From positions 1 through 44,779 of the forward strand of contig JARKQF010000168.1 in NCBI GenBank assembly GCA_029973975.1: a DNA stretch of 44,779 nt. The letters run 5' to 3'. The notes under the pieces are model-generated. The model saw only the letters and a list, made by a program, of their open reading frames with translations. It was not told the origin of the DNA and made no database searches. The DNA comes from Paludibacter sp. GTDB taxonomy: Bacteria > Bacteroidota > Bacteroidia > Bacteroidales > Paludibacteraceae. The translations under genes were made by a program, and so were the position numbers. This document shows, piece by piece, positions 1-8,820 of the stretch (position 1 is its first letter; the number at the start of each line of letters is the position of its first letter).

Positions 1-20
1 TGATGCTCACCCTACCAATC

Positions 21-827
21 CTACTTCAAAATCTTCCTATTCTCAACATTTTCAAGCACCTGCATTTGCTGAATAGCAATCTTATTCAGACGAGTTAATC
101 TTTCAGATTGAGATAATCCTTCGTTGATGAAAACGGCATTCAGGTTTTCCATGTTCGATAAGCAAATCAACTCGTTAATACCTGCATAATCTCTGATATT
201 GCCTTTCAAATCAGGATTGTCATCACGCCATTGTTTGGCTGTTTTGCCAAATAGCGCCATATTTAGCACATCGGCCTCATTGGCATATACATGATTGATT
301 TGTTCTTTGGTCAATTCTACCGGAATCAGGTGTACTTTTACAGCATCAGTATGAATATGGTAGTTAATTTTGGCTAATTCGCGTTTTGCCGACCAGCCAA
401 GTTGTTTTTGCTCTTTTTCTTTGAGACGCTGGAATTCCTTGATAAAGTATAACTCAAACTCTATTGAAATCCATGCTGCAAATTTAAAGGCGATATCTTT
501 ATGAGCAAAAGTACCACCATAACGACCTGATTTGGAAATCATTCCTTTAGCATTGGTTGATTCAATCCATTTTTGAGGAGATAAAGTAAAAGCATTCAAA
601 CCGGCTTCCTTTTTAAACCCCTCGAATTCGAGGGGTTTAAAAAGTGGATTGTATAAAGTCTCCCAAATTCCAAGATACTCAATGGTATTTCTGTTTCGCA
701 TCCAATTGGCGATAACATCTGTTGGTTCATGACTTTTAAATCGTGCTATATCTGTCAACGATATATAGTCATTATCATTGATCTTGAGAATTGTTACATC
801 TGTCTGTTGTACATTAATTTTTGCCAT
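21..827 (-). CDS. KilA-N domain DNA-binding protein
   Basis: The product of about 268 residues carries a KilA-N domain, a DNA-binding fold known from phage and bacterial regulators. The recognisable stretch is YISLTDIARFKSHEPTDVI, followed by the conserved segments with LSPQKWIE and GRYGGTFAHKDIAFKFAAWI. The C-terminal half resembles the helical tail seen in Bacteroidetes members. The reading frame is open upstream, but I place the start at the ATG beginning MAKINVQQ. Two other ATGs lie within 9 bases upstream (MHVYG-like overlap of ATG codons in the palindrome region), and the first possible ATG in frame is at 899. The gene stands alone, divergent from lysS. It contains a 36-bp perfect palindrome at 609-644 that is read through in frame. 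The real target and role are unknown; a phage origin is possible but not shown. Confidence 0.85.
   Translation of the reverse strand: MAKINVQQTDVTILKINDNDYISLTDIARFKSHEPTDVIANWMRNRNTIEYLGIWETLYNPLFKPLEFEGFKKEAGLNAFTLSPQKWIESTNAKGMISKSGRYGGTFAHKDIAFKFAAWISIEFELYFIKEFQRLKEKEQKQLGWSAKRELAKINYHIHTDAVKVHLIPVELTKEQINHVYANEADVLNMALFGKTAKQWRDDNPDLKGNIRDYAGINELICLSNMENLNAVFINEGLSQSERLTRLNKIAIQQMQVLENVENRKILK
609..644. repeat. 36-bp perfect palindrome inside the KilA-N gene
   Basis: The left half (609-626) reads CTTTTTAAACCCCTCGAA and the right half is its exact reverse complement, with no spacer. The centre is GAATTC. On the coding strand it is translated in frame as part of the peptide LFKPLEFEGFKK. 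Confidence 0.95.
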
Positions 828-828
828 A

Positions 829-840
829 AACATGCATGTT
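829..840. promoter_or_regulatory. Palindrome AACATGCATGTT at the KilA-N start
   Basis: A perfect 12-bp palindrome lies immediately upstream of the preferred KilA-N start codon at 827. It could be an autoregulatory operator for this DNA-binding protein, but it also simply contains alternative ATG codons. On the minus strand, TAAATTTG at 904-897 fits the Bacteroidetes -7 element for this gene. No clear -33 element is visible. Confidence 0.35.
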
Positions 841-987
841 AAAGGTTTATTTTTATTCTGCTTTACGATTTCATTAAACATTAAATTTTTCAGCCCCAAA
901 TTTAAACATTATTACCACGCGATTCGTAAAACATTACGCAACAAACCCTGCAATTTCAAAAATATGGTATATTCCACCCTTTTTTTG

Positions 988-995
988 TACTTTTG
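988..995 (+). promoter_or_regulatory. -7 promoter element of lysS
   Basis: TACTTTTG matches the Bacteroidetes -7 consensus TAnnTTTG and is followed by CA, as is common. It lies 24 bases before the lysS ATG, giving a short leader. I see no good TTTG at the -33 position. Confidence 0.55.
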
Positions 996-1019
996 CAACA
1001 ATTTTGAAATAAACTATAT

Positions 1020-2531
1020 ATGAGCATAGAATTAAGCGAACAGGAACTGTTCAGACGTGAGAGCCTCAATCGTTTACGTGAAATGGGCATCGATCCCTAC
1101 CCCGCTGCCTTGTATCCGGCAGATGCGTATTCAACAGATATCAAAGCCGAATTTAAGGATGAAGAATCGGGAAAGAAAGTATGTATCGCCGGCCGTCTAA
1201 TGAGCCGCCGCATTATGGGAAAAGCTTCTTTCATCGAAATAATGGACTCGAAAGGACGTATCCAGGTGTATGTGAGTCGTGATGACATCAACTCCGAGGA
1301 ACAGCCGGAAATGTACAACACGGTTTTCAAGAAGTTATTGGACATCGGTGATTTTATCGGCATCAAAGGATATGTTTTCCGTACGCAAATGGGTGAAATC
1401 TCAGTGCACGCGCAGGAACTCACCGTGCTTTCCAAGTCATTGAAACCCCTTCCCATCGTAAAATATAAGGATGGCGTTGCCTACGATGCATTCGAAGACC
1501 CGGAGCAACGTTACCGCCAGCGTTATGTGGATTTGGTGGTCAACGATGGCATCAGGGATATTTTCATCAAACGCACCAAAGTCTATAACTCAATGCGCGA
1601 GTATTTCAACGCACAGGGCTATATGGAGGTAGAAACACCGGTATTGCAGTCAATCCCCGGAGGTGCGGCCGCTCGTCCGTTTATCACTCATCATAATGCC
1701 CTCGATATTCCATTGTATCTCCGAATCGCTAATGAATTATACCTGAAACGCCTCATCGTAGGTGGTTTTGAAGGAGTTTATGAATTTTCTAAGAATTTCA
1801 GAAATGAAGGAATGGACAGAACTCATAATCCTGAGTTTACCGCTATGGAAATTTACGTGGCATACAAGGATTACAACTGGATGATGGAATTCACTGAAAA
1901 GATGGTGGAGAAGGTTTGTCTGGATGTGAATGGTACAACTGACATTCAGGTAGGAGATAAAACAATTTCGTTCAAAGCACCTTTCAAACGCATCACGATG
2001 ATCGATGCTATTAAGGAAAATACCGGTATCGACATCAACGGGATGGACGAAAACCAGTTGAGGGAGGTGTGCAAACAACTCCACGTTGAAACCGACCCTT
2101 CGATGGGAAAAGGAAAACTTATCGACGAGATTTTCGGAGAAAAATGCGAGGGTAAATACATCCAACCGACCTTCATTACGGATTACCCGATTGAAATGAG
2201 TCCGCTTTGCAAACGCCACCGCAGTAATCCGGAACTGACAGAGCGTTTCGAATTGATGGTGAACGGAAAAGAGCTGGCCAATGCCTATTCTGAACTGAAC
2301 GACCCCATCGACCAGCTTGAACGCTTTCAGGAACAACTGAAACTAAGTGAAAAAGGCGACGACGAAGCCATGCACATCGATATGGATTTCGTGCGTTCAT
2401 TGGAATATGGTATGCCCCCAACATCTGGTATGGGTATCGGAATGGACAGATTGGTCATGCTGATGACCGGTCAGCAAGCAATACAGGAAGTACTGTTTTT
2501 CCCGCAGATGAAACCAATTATTAGCGAATAA
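1020..2531 (+). CDS. lysS: Lysine--tRNA ligase, class II
   Basis: This enzyme charges tRNA-Lys with lysine in the cytoplasm. An N-terminal OB-fold anticodon-binding domain (roughly residues 55-145) precedes the class II catalytic domain. Motif 2 is seen as [15 protein letters not shown], and motif 3 as [15 protein letters not shown] near the end. At 503 residues it has the length of the E. coli enzyme. LysS of Bacteroides and Porphyromonas is, to my knowledge, about 575 residues, with a C-terminal extension after the FFPQM motif. Here the protein stops 7 residues after that motif (KPIISE), and the last codons and stop lie in an A/T-rich repeated word (TTAGCGAATA) that continues into the intergenic hairpin. 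The extension may have been lost. gpsA and pgi follow on the same strand. Confidence 0.97.
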   Translation: MSIELSEQELFRRESLNRLREMGIDPYPAALYPADAYSTDIKAEFKDEESGKKVCIAGRLMSRRIMGKASFIEIMDSKGRIQVYVSRDDINSEEQPEMYNTVFKKLLDIGDFIGIKGYVFRTQMGEISVHAQELTVLSKSLKPLPIVKYKDGVAYDAFEDPEQRYRQRYVDLVVNDGIRDIFIKRTKVYNSMREYFNAQGYMEVETPVLQSIPGGAAARPFITHHNALDIPLYLRIANELYLKRLIVGGFEGVYEFSKNFRNEGMDRTHNPEFTAMEIYVAYKDYNWMMEFTEKMVEKVCLDVNGTTDIQVGDKTISFKAPFKRITMIDAIKENTGIDINGMDENQLREVCKQLHVETDPSMGKGKLIDEIFGEKCEGKYIQPTFITDYPIEMSPLCKRHRSNPELTERFELMVNGKELANAYSELNDPIDQLERFQEQLKLSEKGDDEAMHIDMDFVRSLEYGMPPTSGMGIGMDRLVMLMTGQQAIQEVLFFPQMKPIISE

Positions 2532-2533
2532 CG

Positions 2534-2578
2534 AATAGCTAATAGCGAAAAGAGAGTGATTAATTGCTATTAGCTATT
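2534..2578. repeat. Inverted repeat between lysS and gpsA
   Basis: AATAGCTAATAGC at 2534-2546 is exactly complementary to GCTATTAGCTATT at 2566-2578, with a 19-base loop. Each arm is itself built from repeats of the word TAGC/TAAT. It has no T tract on the plus strand, so it is not a classical terminator; it could stabilise or attenuate the lysS-gpsA transcript. Confidence 0.8.
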
Positions 2579-2618
2579 AGCTTAAACGCCGCTTCAACTT
2601 TACATAAAGAATTAAATC

Positions 2619-3614
2619 ATGGCCGAACGACATAGAATCGCGATATTAGGAGGTGGTAGCTGGGCGACGGCAATTGCCAAGATATTGCTGAACAATGTCA
2701 GCGAAATCAACTGGTACATGCGCAGGCAGGAGCAAATTGATGAGTTCATCCGCCTGAGCAAAAATCCGTCATATCTCACAGGGGTGAAGTTCGACACCGA
2801 TCACATCCGTTTCACCAGCAACATCAACCACCTGATTTCTTCCTCCGACATTCTTATTTTTGCTACTCCTTCACCTTTCCTGAAACAGCACCTCCGTAAA
2901 TTACGCAAGCGGATTGATAAAAAAATCATTGTTTCAGCCATTAAAGGTATTGTGCCGGATGAGAATCTCATCATCACGGATTTTTTTGAGCAGGTTTACA
3001 ATGTACCGAAAGAAAATATAGCGGTATTGGCAGGTCCCTGTCACGCCGAAGAAGTGGCGCTGGAAAGACTATCCTATCTGACCCTGGCTTCCACCTCGCG
3101 GGATAAAGCCAAGATGCTGGCTAAGTTGTTTGCTACAAGCTTTGTCAAAACTTCTACCAGCGAAGATGTAATGGGTATGGAATATTCTTCAGTGATGAAG
3201 AATATTTACTCCATTGCTGCCGGTATTTGTCACGGTTTGAAGTACGGCGATAATTTTCAGTCGGTACTGATATCCAACGCTATTCAGGAAATCAATCGTT
3301 TTTGTAATGCCACCAACCCCTTGCACCGCGACATCAGCCAATCGGCCTACTTAGGTGACCTCCTGGTAACGGCCTATTCCAAATTCAGTCGTAACAGACT
3401 TTTTGGGAACATGATTGGCAAAGGATATTCGGTCAAAACCGCCCAGATAGAAATGGAAATGATTGCGGAAGGATATTATGCCACCAAATGCATTTACGAA
3501 ATCAACCAAAAATATCAGGTGGATATGCCCATCGTAGATACCGTTTACGAGATACTGTACAACAGGGCATCACCACTACTGAAAATCAGAGAATTAACAG
3601 ACAAACTAAAATAA
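2619..3614 (+). CDS. gpsA: Glycerol-3-phosphate dehydrogenase [NAD(P)+]
   Basis: This cytoplasmic enzyme reduces dihydroxyacetone phosphate to sn-glycerol-3-phosphate, the backbone for phospholipids. The N-terminal Rossmann motif is [10 protein letters not shown] (residues 10-19). The family segments [10 protein letters not shown] and [15 protein letters not shown] are present; the lysine in the second is the catalytic lysine by family knowledge. The length of 331 residues is normal for Bacteroidetes GpsA. It sits between lysS and pgi, 19 bases before pgi, so gpsA and pgi are very probably co-transcribed. Confidence 0.96.
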   Translation: MAERHRIAILGGGSWATAIAKILLNNVSEINWYMRRQEQIDEFIRLSKNPSYLTGVKFDTDHIRFTSNINHLISSSDILIFATPSPFLKQHLRKLRKRIDKKIIVSAIKGIVPDENLIITDFFEQVYNVPKENIAVLAGPCHAEEVALERLSYLTLASTSRDKAKMLAKLFATSFVKTSTSEDVMGMEYSSVMKNIYSIAAGICHGLKYGDNFQSVLISNAIQEINRFCNATNPLHRDISQSAYLGDLLVTAYSKFSRNRLFGNMIGKGYSVKTAQIEMEMIAEGYYATKCIYEINQKYQVDMPIVDTVYEILYNRASPLLKIRELTDKLK

Positions 3615-3633
3615 AAATTTACGAATTACAGGT

Positions 3634-4977
3634 ATGCAAAACATCAAACTGACTATCGACAAAGCATTCGGATTTGTTTCAAAGGAATCCGTAACAGGCT
3701 ACAAAAGCACGGCATCAGCAGCCAATAAAGCATTGCATGAAGGTACCGGAAAGGGAAATGATTTTCTGGGCTGGTTAAACCTGCCAACTTCCATTGATGA
3801 AGCTCATTTGGCCGATGTGGAAAATACAGCAAAAATTTTACGTGAAAACTGCGAAGTAGTCGTGGTTATTGGTATCGGAGGAAGTTACCTGGGAGCAAAA
3901 GCTGTGATTGATGCGCTTTCAAACAGTTTTGATTGGCTACAATCCGACAGAAAAGCGCCGGTGATTGTTTATGCCGGACAAAACATCGGAGAAGATTATT
4001 TATATGAATTACAGGAACTGCTGAAGAATAAGAAATTCGGTATCATTTCGATTTCTAAATCGGGGACTACCACGGAACCTGCCCTGGCCTTCCGCTTATT
4101 GAAAACTCAGTTAGAACAACAACAGGGTAAAGAGGCTGCCAAACAACTGATTGTAGCAGTGACCGACAAAGCCCGTGGTGCGCTGCGTACCTTAGCCGTT
4201 CAGGAAGGTTACAAAACTTATGTGATTGAAGATAATATCGGCGGTCGCTATTCCGTTTTGTCACCGGTAGGCTTGCTGCCTATTGCCGTTGCTGGTTTTG
4301 ATATCCGTCAGTTGGTACAGGGCGCCGTAAGTATGGAAAAACTTTGCGGTACTGATACTCCGTTCGAAGATAATCCTGCTGCGCAGTATGCAGCTGTACG
4401 CAACGAGTTGTACAAGTCTGGCAAGAAAATTGAAATTCTGGTAAACTACCATCCCAAACTCCACTTTGTTTCAGAATGGTGGAAACAGTTGTACGGGGAA
4501 AGCGAAGGCAAAGACAATCTGGGTATTTTCCCGGCAGCGGTTGACTTCACAACGGATTTACATTCTATGGGGCAGTGGATTCAAGAGGGCGAAAGAACCA
4601 TTTTCGAAACAGTAATTTCAGTACAGGAATCTAATCATAAAGTACTGGTACCAAGTGATACTGCTAACCTGGATGGATTGAACTTTCTGGCCGGAAAACG
4701 CGTGGATGAAGTAAATAAAATGGCCGAGTTAGGTACTCTCCTTGCCCACATCGACGGCGGTGTTCCCAATCTGAAAATCGAATTGCCCAAACTGAATGAA
4801 TTCTACCTTGGACAGTTGCTTTATTTCTTCGAAAAAGCCTGTGGTATCAGTGGTTATATCTTAGGAGTAAATCCATTCGACCAGCCCGGCGTGGAAGCAT
4901 ACAAAAAAAATATGTTTGCCCTGCTCGAAAAACCCGGATTTGAAGAGGCGACAAAGGCCATCAAGGCGAGGTTATAA
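3634..4977 (+). CDS. pgi: Glucose-6-phosphate isomerase
   Basis: Interconverts glucose-6-phosphate and fructose-6-phosphate in glycolysis and gluconeogenesis. Visible family segments are [13 protein letters not shown] near residue 80, [10 protein letters not shown] near residue 140 in the sugar-phosphate-binding SIS fold, [13 protein letters not shown] near residue 205 and YGESEGKD near residue 288. The length of 447 residues matches the short bacterial type found in Bacteroidetes and Firmicutes. It is the last gene of the lysS-gpsA-pgi group. A 157-base gap follows before the first signalling gene. Confidence 0.97.
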   Translation: MQNIKLTIDKAFGFVSKESVTGYKSTASAANKALHEGTGKGNDFLGWLNLPTSIDEAHLADVENTAKILRENCEVVVVIGIGGSYLGAKAVIDALSNSFDWLQSDRKAPVIVYAGQNIGEDYLYELQELLKNKKFGIISISKSGTTTEPALAFRLLKTQLEQQQGKEAAKQLIVAVTDKARGALRTLAVQEGYKTYVIEDNIGGRYSVLSPVGLLPIAVAGFDIRQLVQGAVSMEKLCGTDTPFEDNPAAQYAAVRNELYKSGKKIEILVNYHPKLHFVSEWWKQLYGESEGKDNLGIFPAAVDFTTDLHSMGQWIQEGERTIFETVISVQESNHKVLVPSDTANLDGLNFLAGKRVDEVNKMAELGTLLAHIDGGVPNLKIELPKLNEFYLGQLLYFFEKACGISGYILGVNPFDQPGVEAYKKNMFALLEKPGFEEATKAIKARL

Positions 4978-5023
4978 GTAATACGCTTGTAGCTTCATCA
5001 AAGGCTGAACAAGACTAAACGTA

Positions 5024-5118
5024 TTTTATGCTGAATAACAATGTTTACTCATTATGCTGAACTAACAACATATATTGAAAACATTTTTGTACGTTTGTGT
5101 GTTTTGTTTAGCATAAAA
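5024..5118. promoter_or_regulatory. Repeated TTATGCTGAA / TTTAGCATAAAA elements upstream of the kinase
   Basis: TTTTATGCTGAA occurs at 5024-5035, CATTATGCTGAA at 5050-5061, and the inverted form TTTAGCATAAAA at 5107-5118. TACGTTTG at 5090-5097 fits a -7 element, so the last copy would lie just past the transcription start. The same 12-mer TTTAGCATAAAA is found at 24903-24914, ahead of the other kinase operon. A shared regulator is possible but inferred. Confidence 0.4.
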
Positions 5119-5134
5119 CATAAAATAACAGAAC

Positions 5135-6229
5135 ATGAAGCACCTTAAATTTGAATATAGAATCACTACTCTATACCTGATTCTGGGTGCTTTATGGATT
5201 CTGTTCTCAGATAAATTGCTGGGGTATCTGTTTTCGGATATCGCTTCGTTGAGCAGGTTTCAAACCTTCAAAGGCGTTTTCTACGTGCTTACTACCGCCG
5301 TTTTTTTTTATTTTTTCATCACCAAACATCTGACTAAACTCAGGAATACAGAAAAAGAACTGGAGAATCACAAACAAAACCTGACACAATTGGTAGACGA
5401 AAAAACCAAAAACTTAGATGAGGCAATTGAAGCCCTTAGCAAAACCAATCAAAAACTGAACGAGAAAAACAAAATCATCAACAAACAAAACACTGAACTC
5501 AAAAACACGTTGAAAGCCCTGAAAGAGATGCAATTTCAGCTCATACAGATAGAGAAGATGGCATCGCTGGGTATCCTGACTGCCGGGATATCGCATGAAA
5601 TCAATAACCCTCTTAATTTTATCATGGGCGGACTGACCGGATTGCAAAATTATATCCGGGAGTCGAAAATTGAAGACGAAAAAGTGGAACTCTACCTGAA
5701 GAGCATCAAAACCGGTATCGAAAGGGCCGGCTCAATCATGAATGGTCTCAACCAGTTGAGCCGGAATAACGATGATTTGAACGAAAAATGCGACCTGCAT
5801 GCCATCATAGAAAATTCGCTCGCAATTTCCAAAGGACAATGGAAAAACAACATTGAAGTAATCCGTCAGTTTGCAGATTACCCCATCCGCATACCAGGTA
5901 ATGTAGGCAAACTGCATCAGGTATTTATCAACCTGATCGTCAATGCCTTTCAATCCATAGAGGATAAAGGGTCTGTGACCATTACAACCGAAATAAAAAA
6001 GAATCATGCTATCGTAACCATTGCCGATACCGGATGTGGTATCAGCAAAGAAAAACTGTCCAACATTACCGATCCGTTTTACACAACCAAAGAGCCAGGA
6101 CATGGCACCGGACTGGGCTTATCGATCACGTACAACATCATACAAGATCACAAAGGCACCCTCGAATTTCAATCCGTCCTGAAAAAAGGCACTACAGTTA
6201 CTGTTGTTTTACCCGCTAAATTCAATTGA
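5135..6229 (+). CDS. Membrane-anchored sensor histidine kinase
   Basis: Two transmembrane segments (about residues 9-28 and 46-64) form a small N-terminal membrane module with the wording ALWILFSDKLL and FKGVFYVLTTAVF, seen in many kinases and cyclic-di-GMP proteins. A coiled coil rich in Lys, Asn and Glu follows (about 70-140). Next come the kinase core H-box ASLGILTAGISHEINNPLN with phospho-accepting His154, the N-box VFINLIVNAFQS, the G1 box DTGCGISKEKL and the G2 box GTGLGLS. It has no periplasmic sensor domain of note. The receiver gene starts one base after its stop codon and is the obvious partner. Confidence 0.93.
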   Translation: MKHLKFEYRITTLYLILGALWILFSDKLLGYLFSDIASLSRFQTFKGVFYVLTTAVFFYFFITKHLTKLRNTEKELENHKQNLTQLVDEKTKNLDEAIEALSKTNQKLNEKNKIINKQNTELKNTLKALKEMQFQLIQIEKMASLGILTAGISHEINNPLNFIMGGLTGLQNYIRESKIEDEKVELYLKSIKTGIERAGSIMNGLNQLSRNNDDLNEKCDLHAIIENSLAISKGQWKNNIEVIRQFADYPIRIPGNVGKLHQVFINLIVNAFQSIEDKGSVTITTEIKKNHAIVTIADTGCGISKEKLSNITDPFYTTKEPGHGTGLGLSITYNIIQDHKGTLEFQSVLKKGTTVTVVLPAKFN

Positions 6230-6230
6230 T

Positions 6231-6617
6231 ATGGGAAAAGTAAAAATTTTATATGTCGACGACGAAGCCATCAACCTCATGCTTTTTCAGGCTAACCTGG
6301 AAAAAAAATACGATATACTCATCGCCGAAAACCCTTTCATAGGTTTACAACACATTGCTGAAAACAAGGATATCAAAGTAGTAGTCAGCGACATGAAAAT
6401 GCCGGTGATGAACGGAATCGAGTTTATTCTCAAGGCCAGATTACTCTCGTCCGAAGTAGCCTATTACATTTTAACCGGATTTGAAATCACCGAAGACATT
6501 CAGGAAGCCCTGAATCAGGGTATCATCCGCCGTTACTTCCGAAAACCATTCAACATCCAGGAAATCTCGAGAGAAATTGAAAACACCATTGCCGATTATT
6601 ATGAACGGCAGGAATAA
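6231..6617 (+). CDS. Single-domain response regulator
   Basis: A stand-alone receiver of 128 residues. I start it at the ATG of MGKVKILYVDDE, because the frame's earlier ATG lies inside the kinase gene and would add a meaningless nine residues. The acidic pair is in YVDDE, the phospho-accepting Asp54 is in VVSDMKMPVMNG, the conserved Thr is in YYILTGF and the Lys is in YFRKPF. It has no output domain, so it probably passes phosphate on or acts by protein binding. It follows the kinase at 5135 by one base. Confidence 0.92.
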   Translation: MGKVKILYVDDEAINLMLFQANLEKKYDILIAENPFIGLQHIAENKDIKVVVSDMKMPVMNGIEFILKARLLSSEVAYYILTGFEITEDIQEALNQGIIRRYFRKPFNIQEISREIENTIADYYERQE

Positions 6618-6655
6618 ACTGCACAATTGAATTGCCGTACAACTTACAGAAATAT

Positions 6656-6689
6656 CCTTTCATCGAAAAAAATTCCCCTTTCATCGAAA
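6656..6689 (+). promoter_or_regulatory. Two direct repeats CCTTTCATCGAAA upstream of crtY
   Basis: Identical 13-mers at 6656-6668 and 6677-6689 are spaced exactly 21 bases apart, two turns of the helix. A -7-like TAATTTTG follows at 6718-6725. This arrangement would suit a regulator binding one face of the DNA ahead of the cyclase gene. Confidence 0.4.
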
Positions 6690-6754
6690 TTTATTTTATT
6701 TGTTAAGCTACATCTGGTAATTTTGTCGGTCGAAATACAGTTCTTAACAAAAGT

Positions 6755-7930
6755 ATGGCCACAACATTATCCACAAAAACTTACGATTATATCATCGCGG
6801 GAGCAGGCTGCGCCGGATTGAGCCTGCTTTACAGGATACTCCTCGAACCGGAGCTCTGTAGCAAAGAAATTCTGATTATCGACCGGGAAAAGAAATCGAA
6901 CGACGACATAACCTGGTGTTTCTGGGAAAAATCGCCGGATATCTTTGAACCCACTGTATATCACCAATGGGATATACTCGATTTTAAATCGCAATTCTTT
7001 AACAATGAATTGGATATAAGCCCTTATACTTATAAAATGATCCGGGGACTGGATTTTTACAACTTCGTGTATCAATTTGCAACTGCTTGCCCAAACGTTC
7101 ATTTTATGCAAAGTAAAATATGCTCCATGCAGGTAACAGGCGATCAGGTAGAAGTGGCAACATCCGACGGTACGTACAAAGCAGCCTATGCATTCAATTC
7201 AACCCGCTTATTTCAACCCGGCACACAGGCTGATCAACATTCACTTTACATGCATTTTAAAGGGCTAACCATCCGGACGGAAGCACCGGTTTTTAATCAT
7301 GGAAAAGGTACGCTAATGGATTTCAACGTAAACCAACACGATGGTATGGCTTTCATGTACATGTTGCCTACTTCCCCCAATGAGGCCCTGCTTGAATACA
7401 CCGTTATCAACGGAGCAGTATTGAATCCCGGTGCTTACGACGAAGCTTTGCAAACCTATATCAACGAGGCCCTGCATCTGAGTCAGGTAAAAATAGTACG
7501 CGAAGAATCGGGTATCATACCCATGACTAAAAAGAAGTTTCCGGTACACCACAAACAAAGAATCATCCACATAGGAACCGCAGGAGGGTGTGTGAAAGCC
7601 AGCAGCGGATATGCCTTTCAGTTTATCCAGCGACAAACAGCAAAAATAGTAATGAATCTGAAACAAAACCGGAAGCCAATCGTGAAATGTAGCTTCAGGG
7701 ATAAAAAATTCAACCTGTACGACAACGCCTTCCTTGAAGTGCTGATTTCAGGGAAAATGCGGGGCGATGAGCTTATGTCACGCATATTCAAATACAACTC
7801 AGGCGGTACGGTACTGGCATTTTTAGATAACGAAAGCAGTTTCACGGATGAATTCAACATGATGACAACCTTGCCTGCCAATATCTTTCTACCTGTTACT
7901 TTAAAAGAATTTTTCCGGAAAGCCTCCTGA
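6755..7930 (+). CDS. crtY: Lycopene cyclase (CrtY family)
   Basis: A flavoprotein of 391 residues of the lycopene beta-cyclase family, which closes the end rings of lycopene to give beta-carotene at the membrane. The FAD-binding motif YIIAGAGCAGLSLL is at residues 12-25. The family segments DITWCFWE, MHFKGLTIR, GTLMDFNVNQ and IHIGTAGGCVKASSGYAFQ are all present. No phytoene synthase, desaturase or other carotenoid gene is in the window, so the gene is separated from the rest of its pathway. It lies among signalling genes on the same strand, with 137 bases upstream holding two direct repeats. The product could be a carotenoid membrane lipid or a retinal precursor; the sequence does not tell which. 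Confidence 0.9.
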   Translation: MATTLSTKTYDYIIAGAGCAGLSLLYRILLEPELCSKEILIIDREKKSNDDITWCFWEKSPDIFEPTVYHQWDILDFKSQFFNNELDISPYTYKMIRGLDFYNFVYQFATACPNVHFMQSKICSMQVTGDQVEVATSDGTYKAAYAFNSTRLFQPGTQADQHSLYMHFKGLTIRTEAPVFNHGKGTLMDFNVNQHDGMAFMYMLPTSPNEALLEYTVINGAVLNPGAYDEALQTYINEALHLSQVKIVREESGIIPMTKKKFPVHHKQRIIHIGTAGGCVKASSGYAFQFIQRQTAKIVMNLKQNRKPIVKCSFRDKKFNLYDNAFLEVLISGKMRGDELMSRIFKYNSGGTVLAFLDNESSFTDEFNMMTTLPANIFLPVTLKEFFRKAS

Positions 7931-7946
7931 TTTCATTGTTTTAGTT

Positions 7947-7954
7947 TATATTTG
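7947..7954 (+). promoter_or_regulatory. -7 promoter element before the CheR gene
   Basis: TATATTTG fits TAnnTTTG and lies 17 bases after the crtY stop and 17 bases before the ATG. It could start the 8-16 kb signalling transcript. There is no convincing -33 element. Confidence 0.4.
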
Positions 7955-7971
7955 TGACTAAATTCTAATTA

Positions 7972-8805
7972 ATGTCCATGAAAAGTCACGCTTATCATAT
8001 CAACGATATTTTTTTCAGTCTGGAGGGAATGGATATCGCTCAATATGATGAGACCTTTCTTATAAATTCGGCCAACAGAAGATGTGTTGCAACCAAATGC
8101 GAGACAATCGAGGATTATCTGGAACTGCTGGAAAACAGCGAATTGGAACGAATGACTTTTTTCGACAACCTCCAGATCGGATATAGTTCTTTTTTTCGTA
8201 ACCCCCTCACTTTTTACACTTTAGAGAAAGTAGTGCTACCCGATTTGATTACAAAAATCAAAAACAGCAAATCAAAAGATCTCAGAATATGGTCGGCCGC
8301 TTGTGCATCCGGACAGGAAGCCTATAGTATTGCCATGCTGATCGAGGAGGAAGTATCATGTAACGAAAACGAAAAATGCAATTGCCTGATATTCGCAACA
8401 GACAAAGACGAAGAACAAATTGAAATGGCGTACAGGGGACAATATGCCCGTCATGCCCTTGACAATATAAGCTTGAAACAGCTTGATAAATGGTTTATTA
8501 AATATGGAAACACCTTTTTTGTCAAACCGGAACTGAAAGAAAAAATCAGTTTCTCGGTTTTTGATTTGTTCGATAGAAACTATAGCAGTCCGCCCACCAG
8601 TATTTTTGGTCATTTTGACATTGTACTATGTGCTAACCTACTTTTTTATTACAAAGAAAATCACAGGAAAATAATCTTGGAAAAAATTACAGGGGCGATG
8701 AGCGAGAACGGTTATCTGGTAACCGGGGAAACCGAAAGAGATATATTAAAAAAATATCATTTCAGAGAAGTATATCCTCATTCAGCCATATTTCGAAGAG
8801 GCTAA
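7972..8805 (+). CDS. CheR-type protein-glutamate methyltransferase
   Basis: A 277-residue SAM-dependent methyltransferase of the CheR family, which methylates glutamates on chemoreceptors. The N-terminal helical CheR domain is followed by SSFFRNPLTF and the SAM-binding segment WSAACASGQEAYSIAML (about residues 104-120). The later segments IFATDKDEEQIEMA and DIVLCANLLFYY are also of CheR type. Canonical CheR has CSTGEEPYS at the SAM loop, so the loop here is slightly altered. No CheB, CheA, CheW or chemoreceptor gene is present. The next gene, 15 bases on, is a hybrid kinase with a chemoreceptor-like sensor, which is a plausible substrate. An ATG at 7978 is an alternative start. Confidence 0.85.
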   Translation: MSMKSHAYHINDIFFSLEGMDIAQYDETFLINSANRRCVATKCETIEDYLELLENSELERMTFFDNLQIGYSSFFRNPLTFYTLEKVVLPDLITKIKNSKSKDLRIWSAACASGQEAYSIAMLIEEEVSCNENEKCNCLIFATDKDEEQIEMAYRGQYARHALDNISLKQLDKWFIKYGNTFFVKPELKEKISFSVFDLFDRNYSSPPTSIFGHFDIVLCANLLFYYKENHRKIILEKITGAMSENGYLVTGETERDILKKYHFREVYPHSAIFRRG

Positions 8806-8820
8806 AAACAGAATTAAAAC

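Noticed and set aside
778-1023. Open frame of 81 codons between the KilA-N gene and lysS
   Set aside because: It is hydrophobic/aromatic low-quality sequence overlapping the divergent promoters and the lysS start, with no family resemblance.
1737-2336. 199-codon open frame antisense to lysS
   Set aside because: It lies entirely in the shadow of a highly conserved gene and has no recognisable domain.
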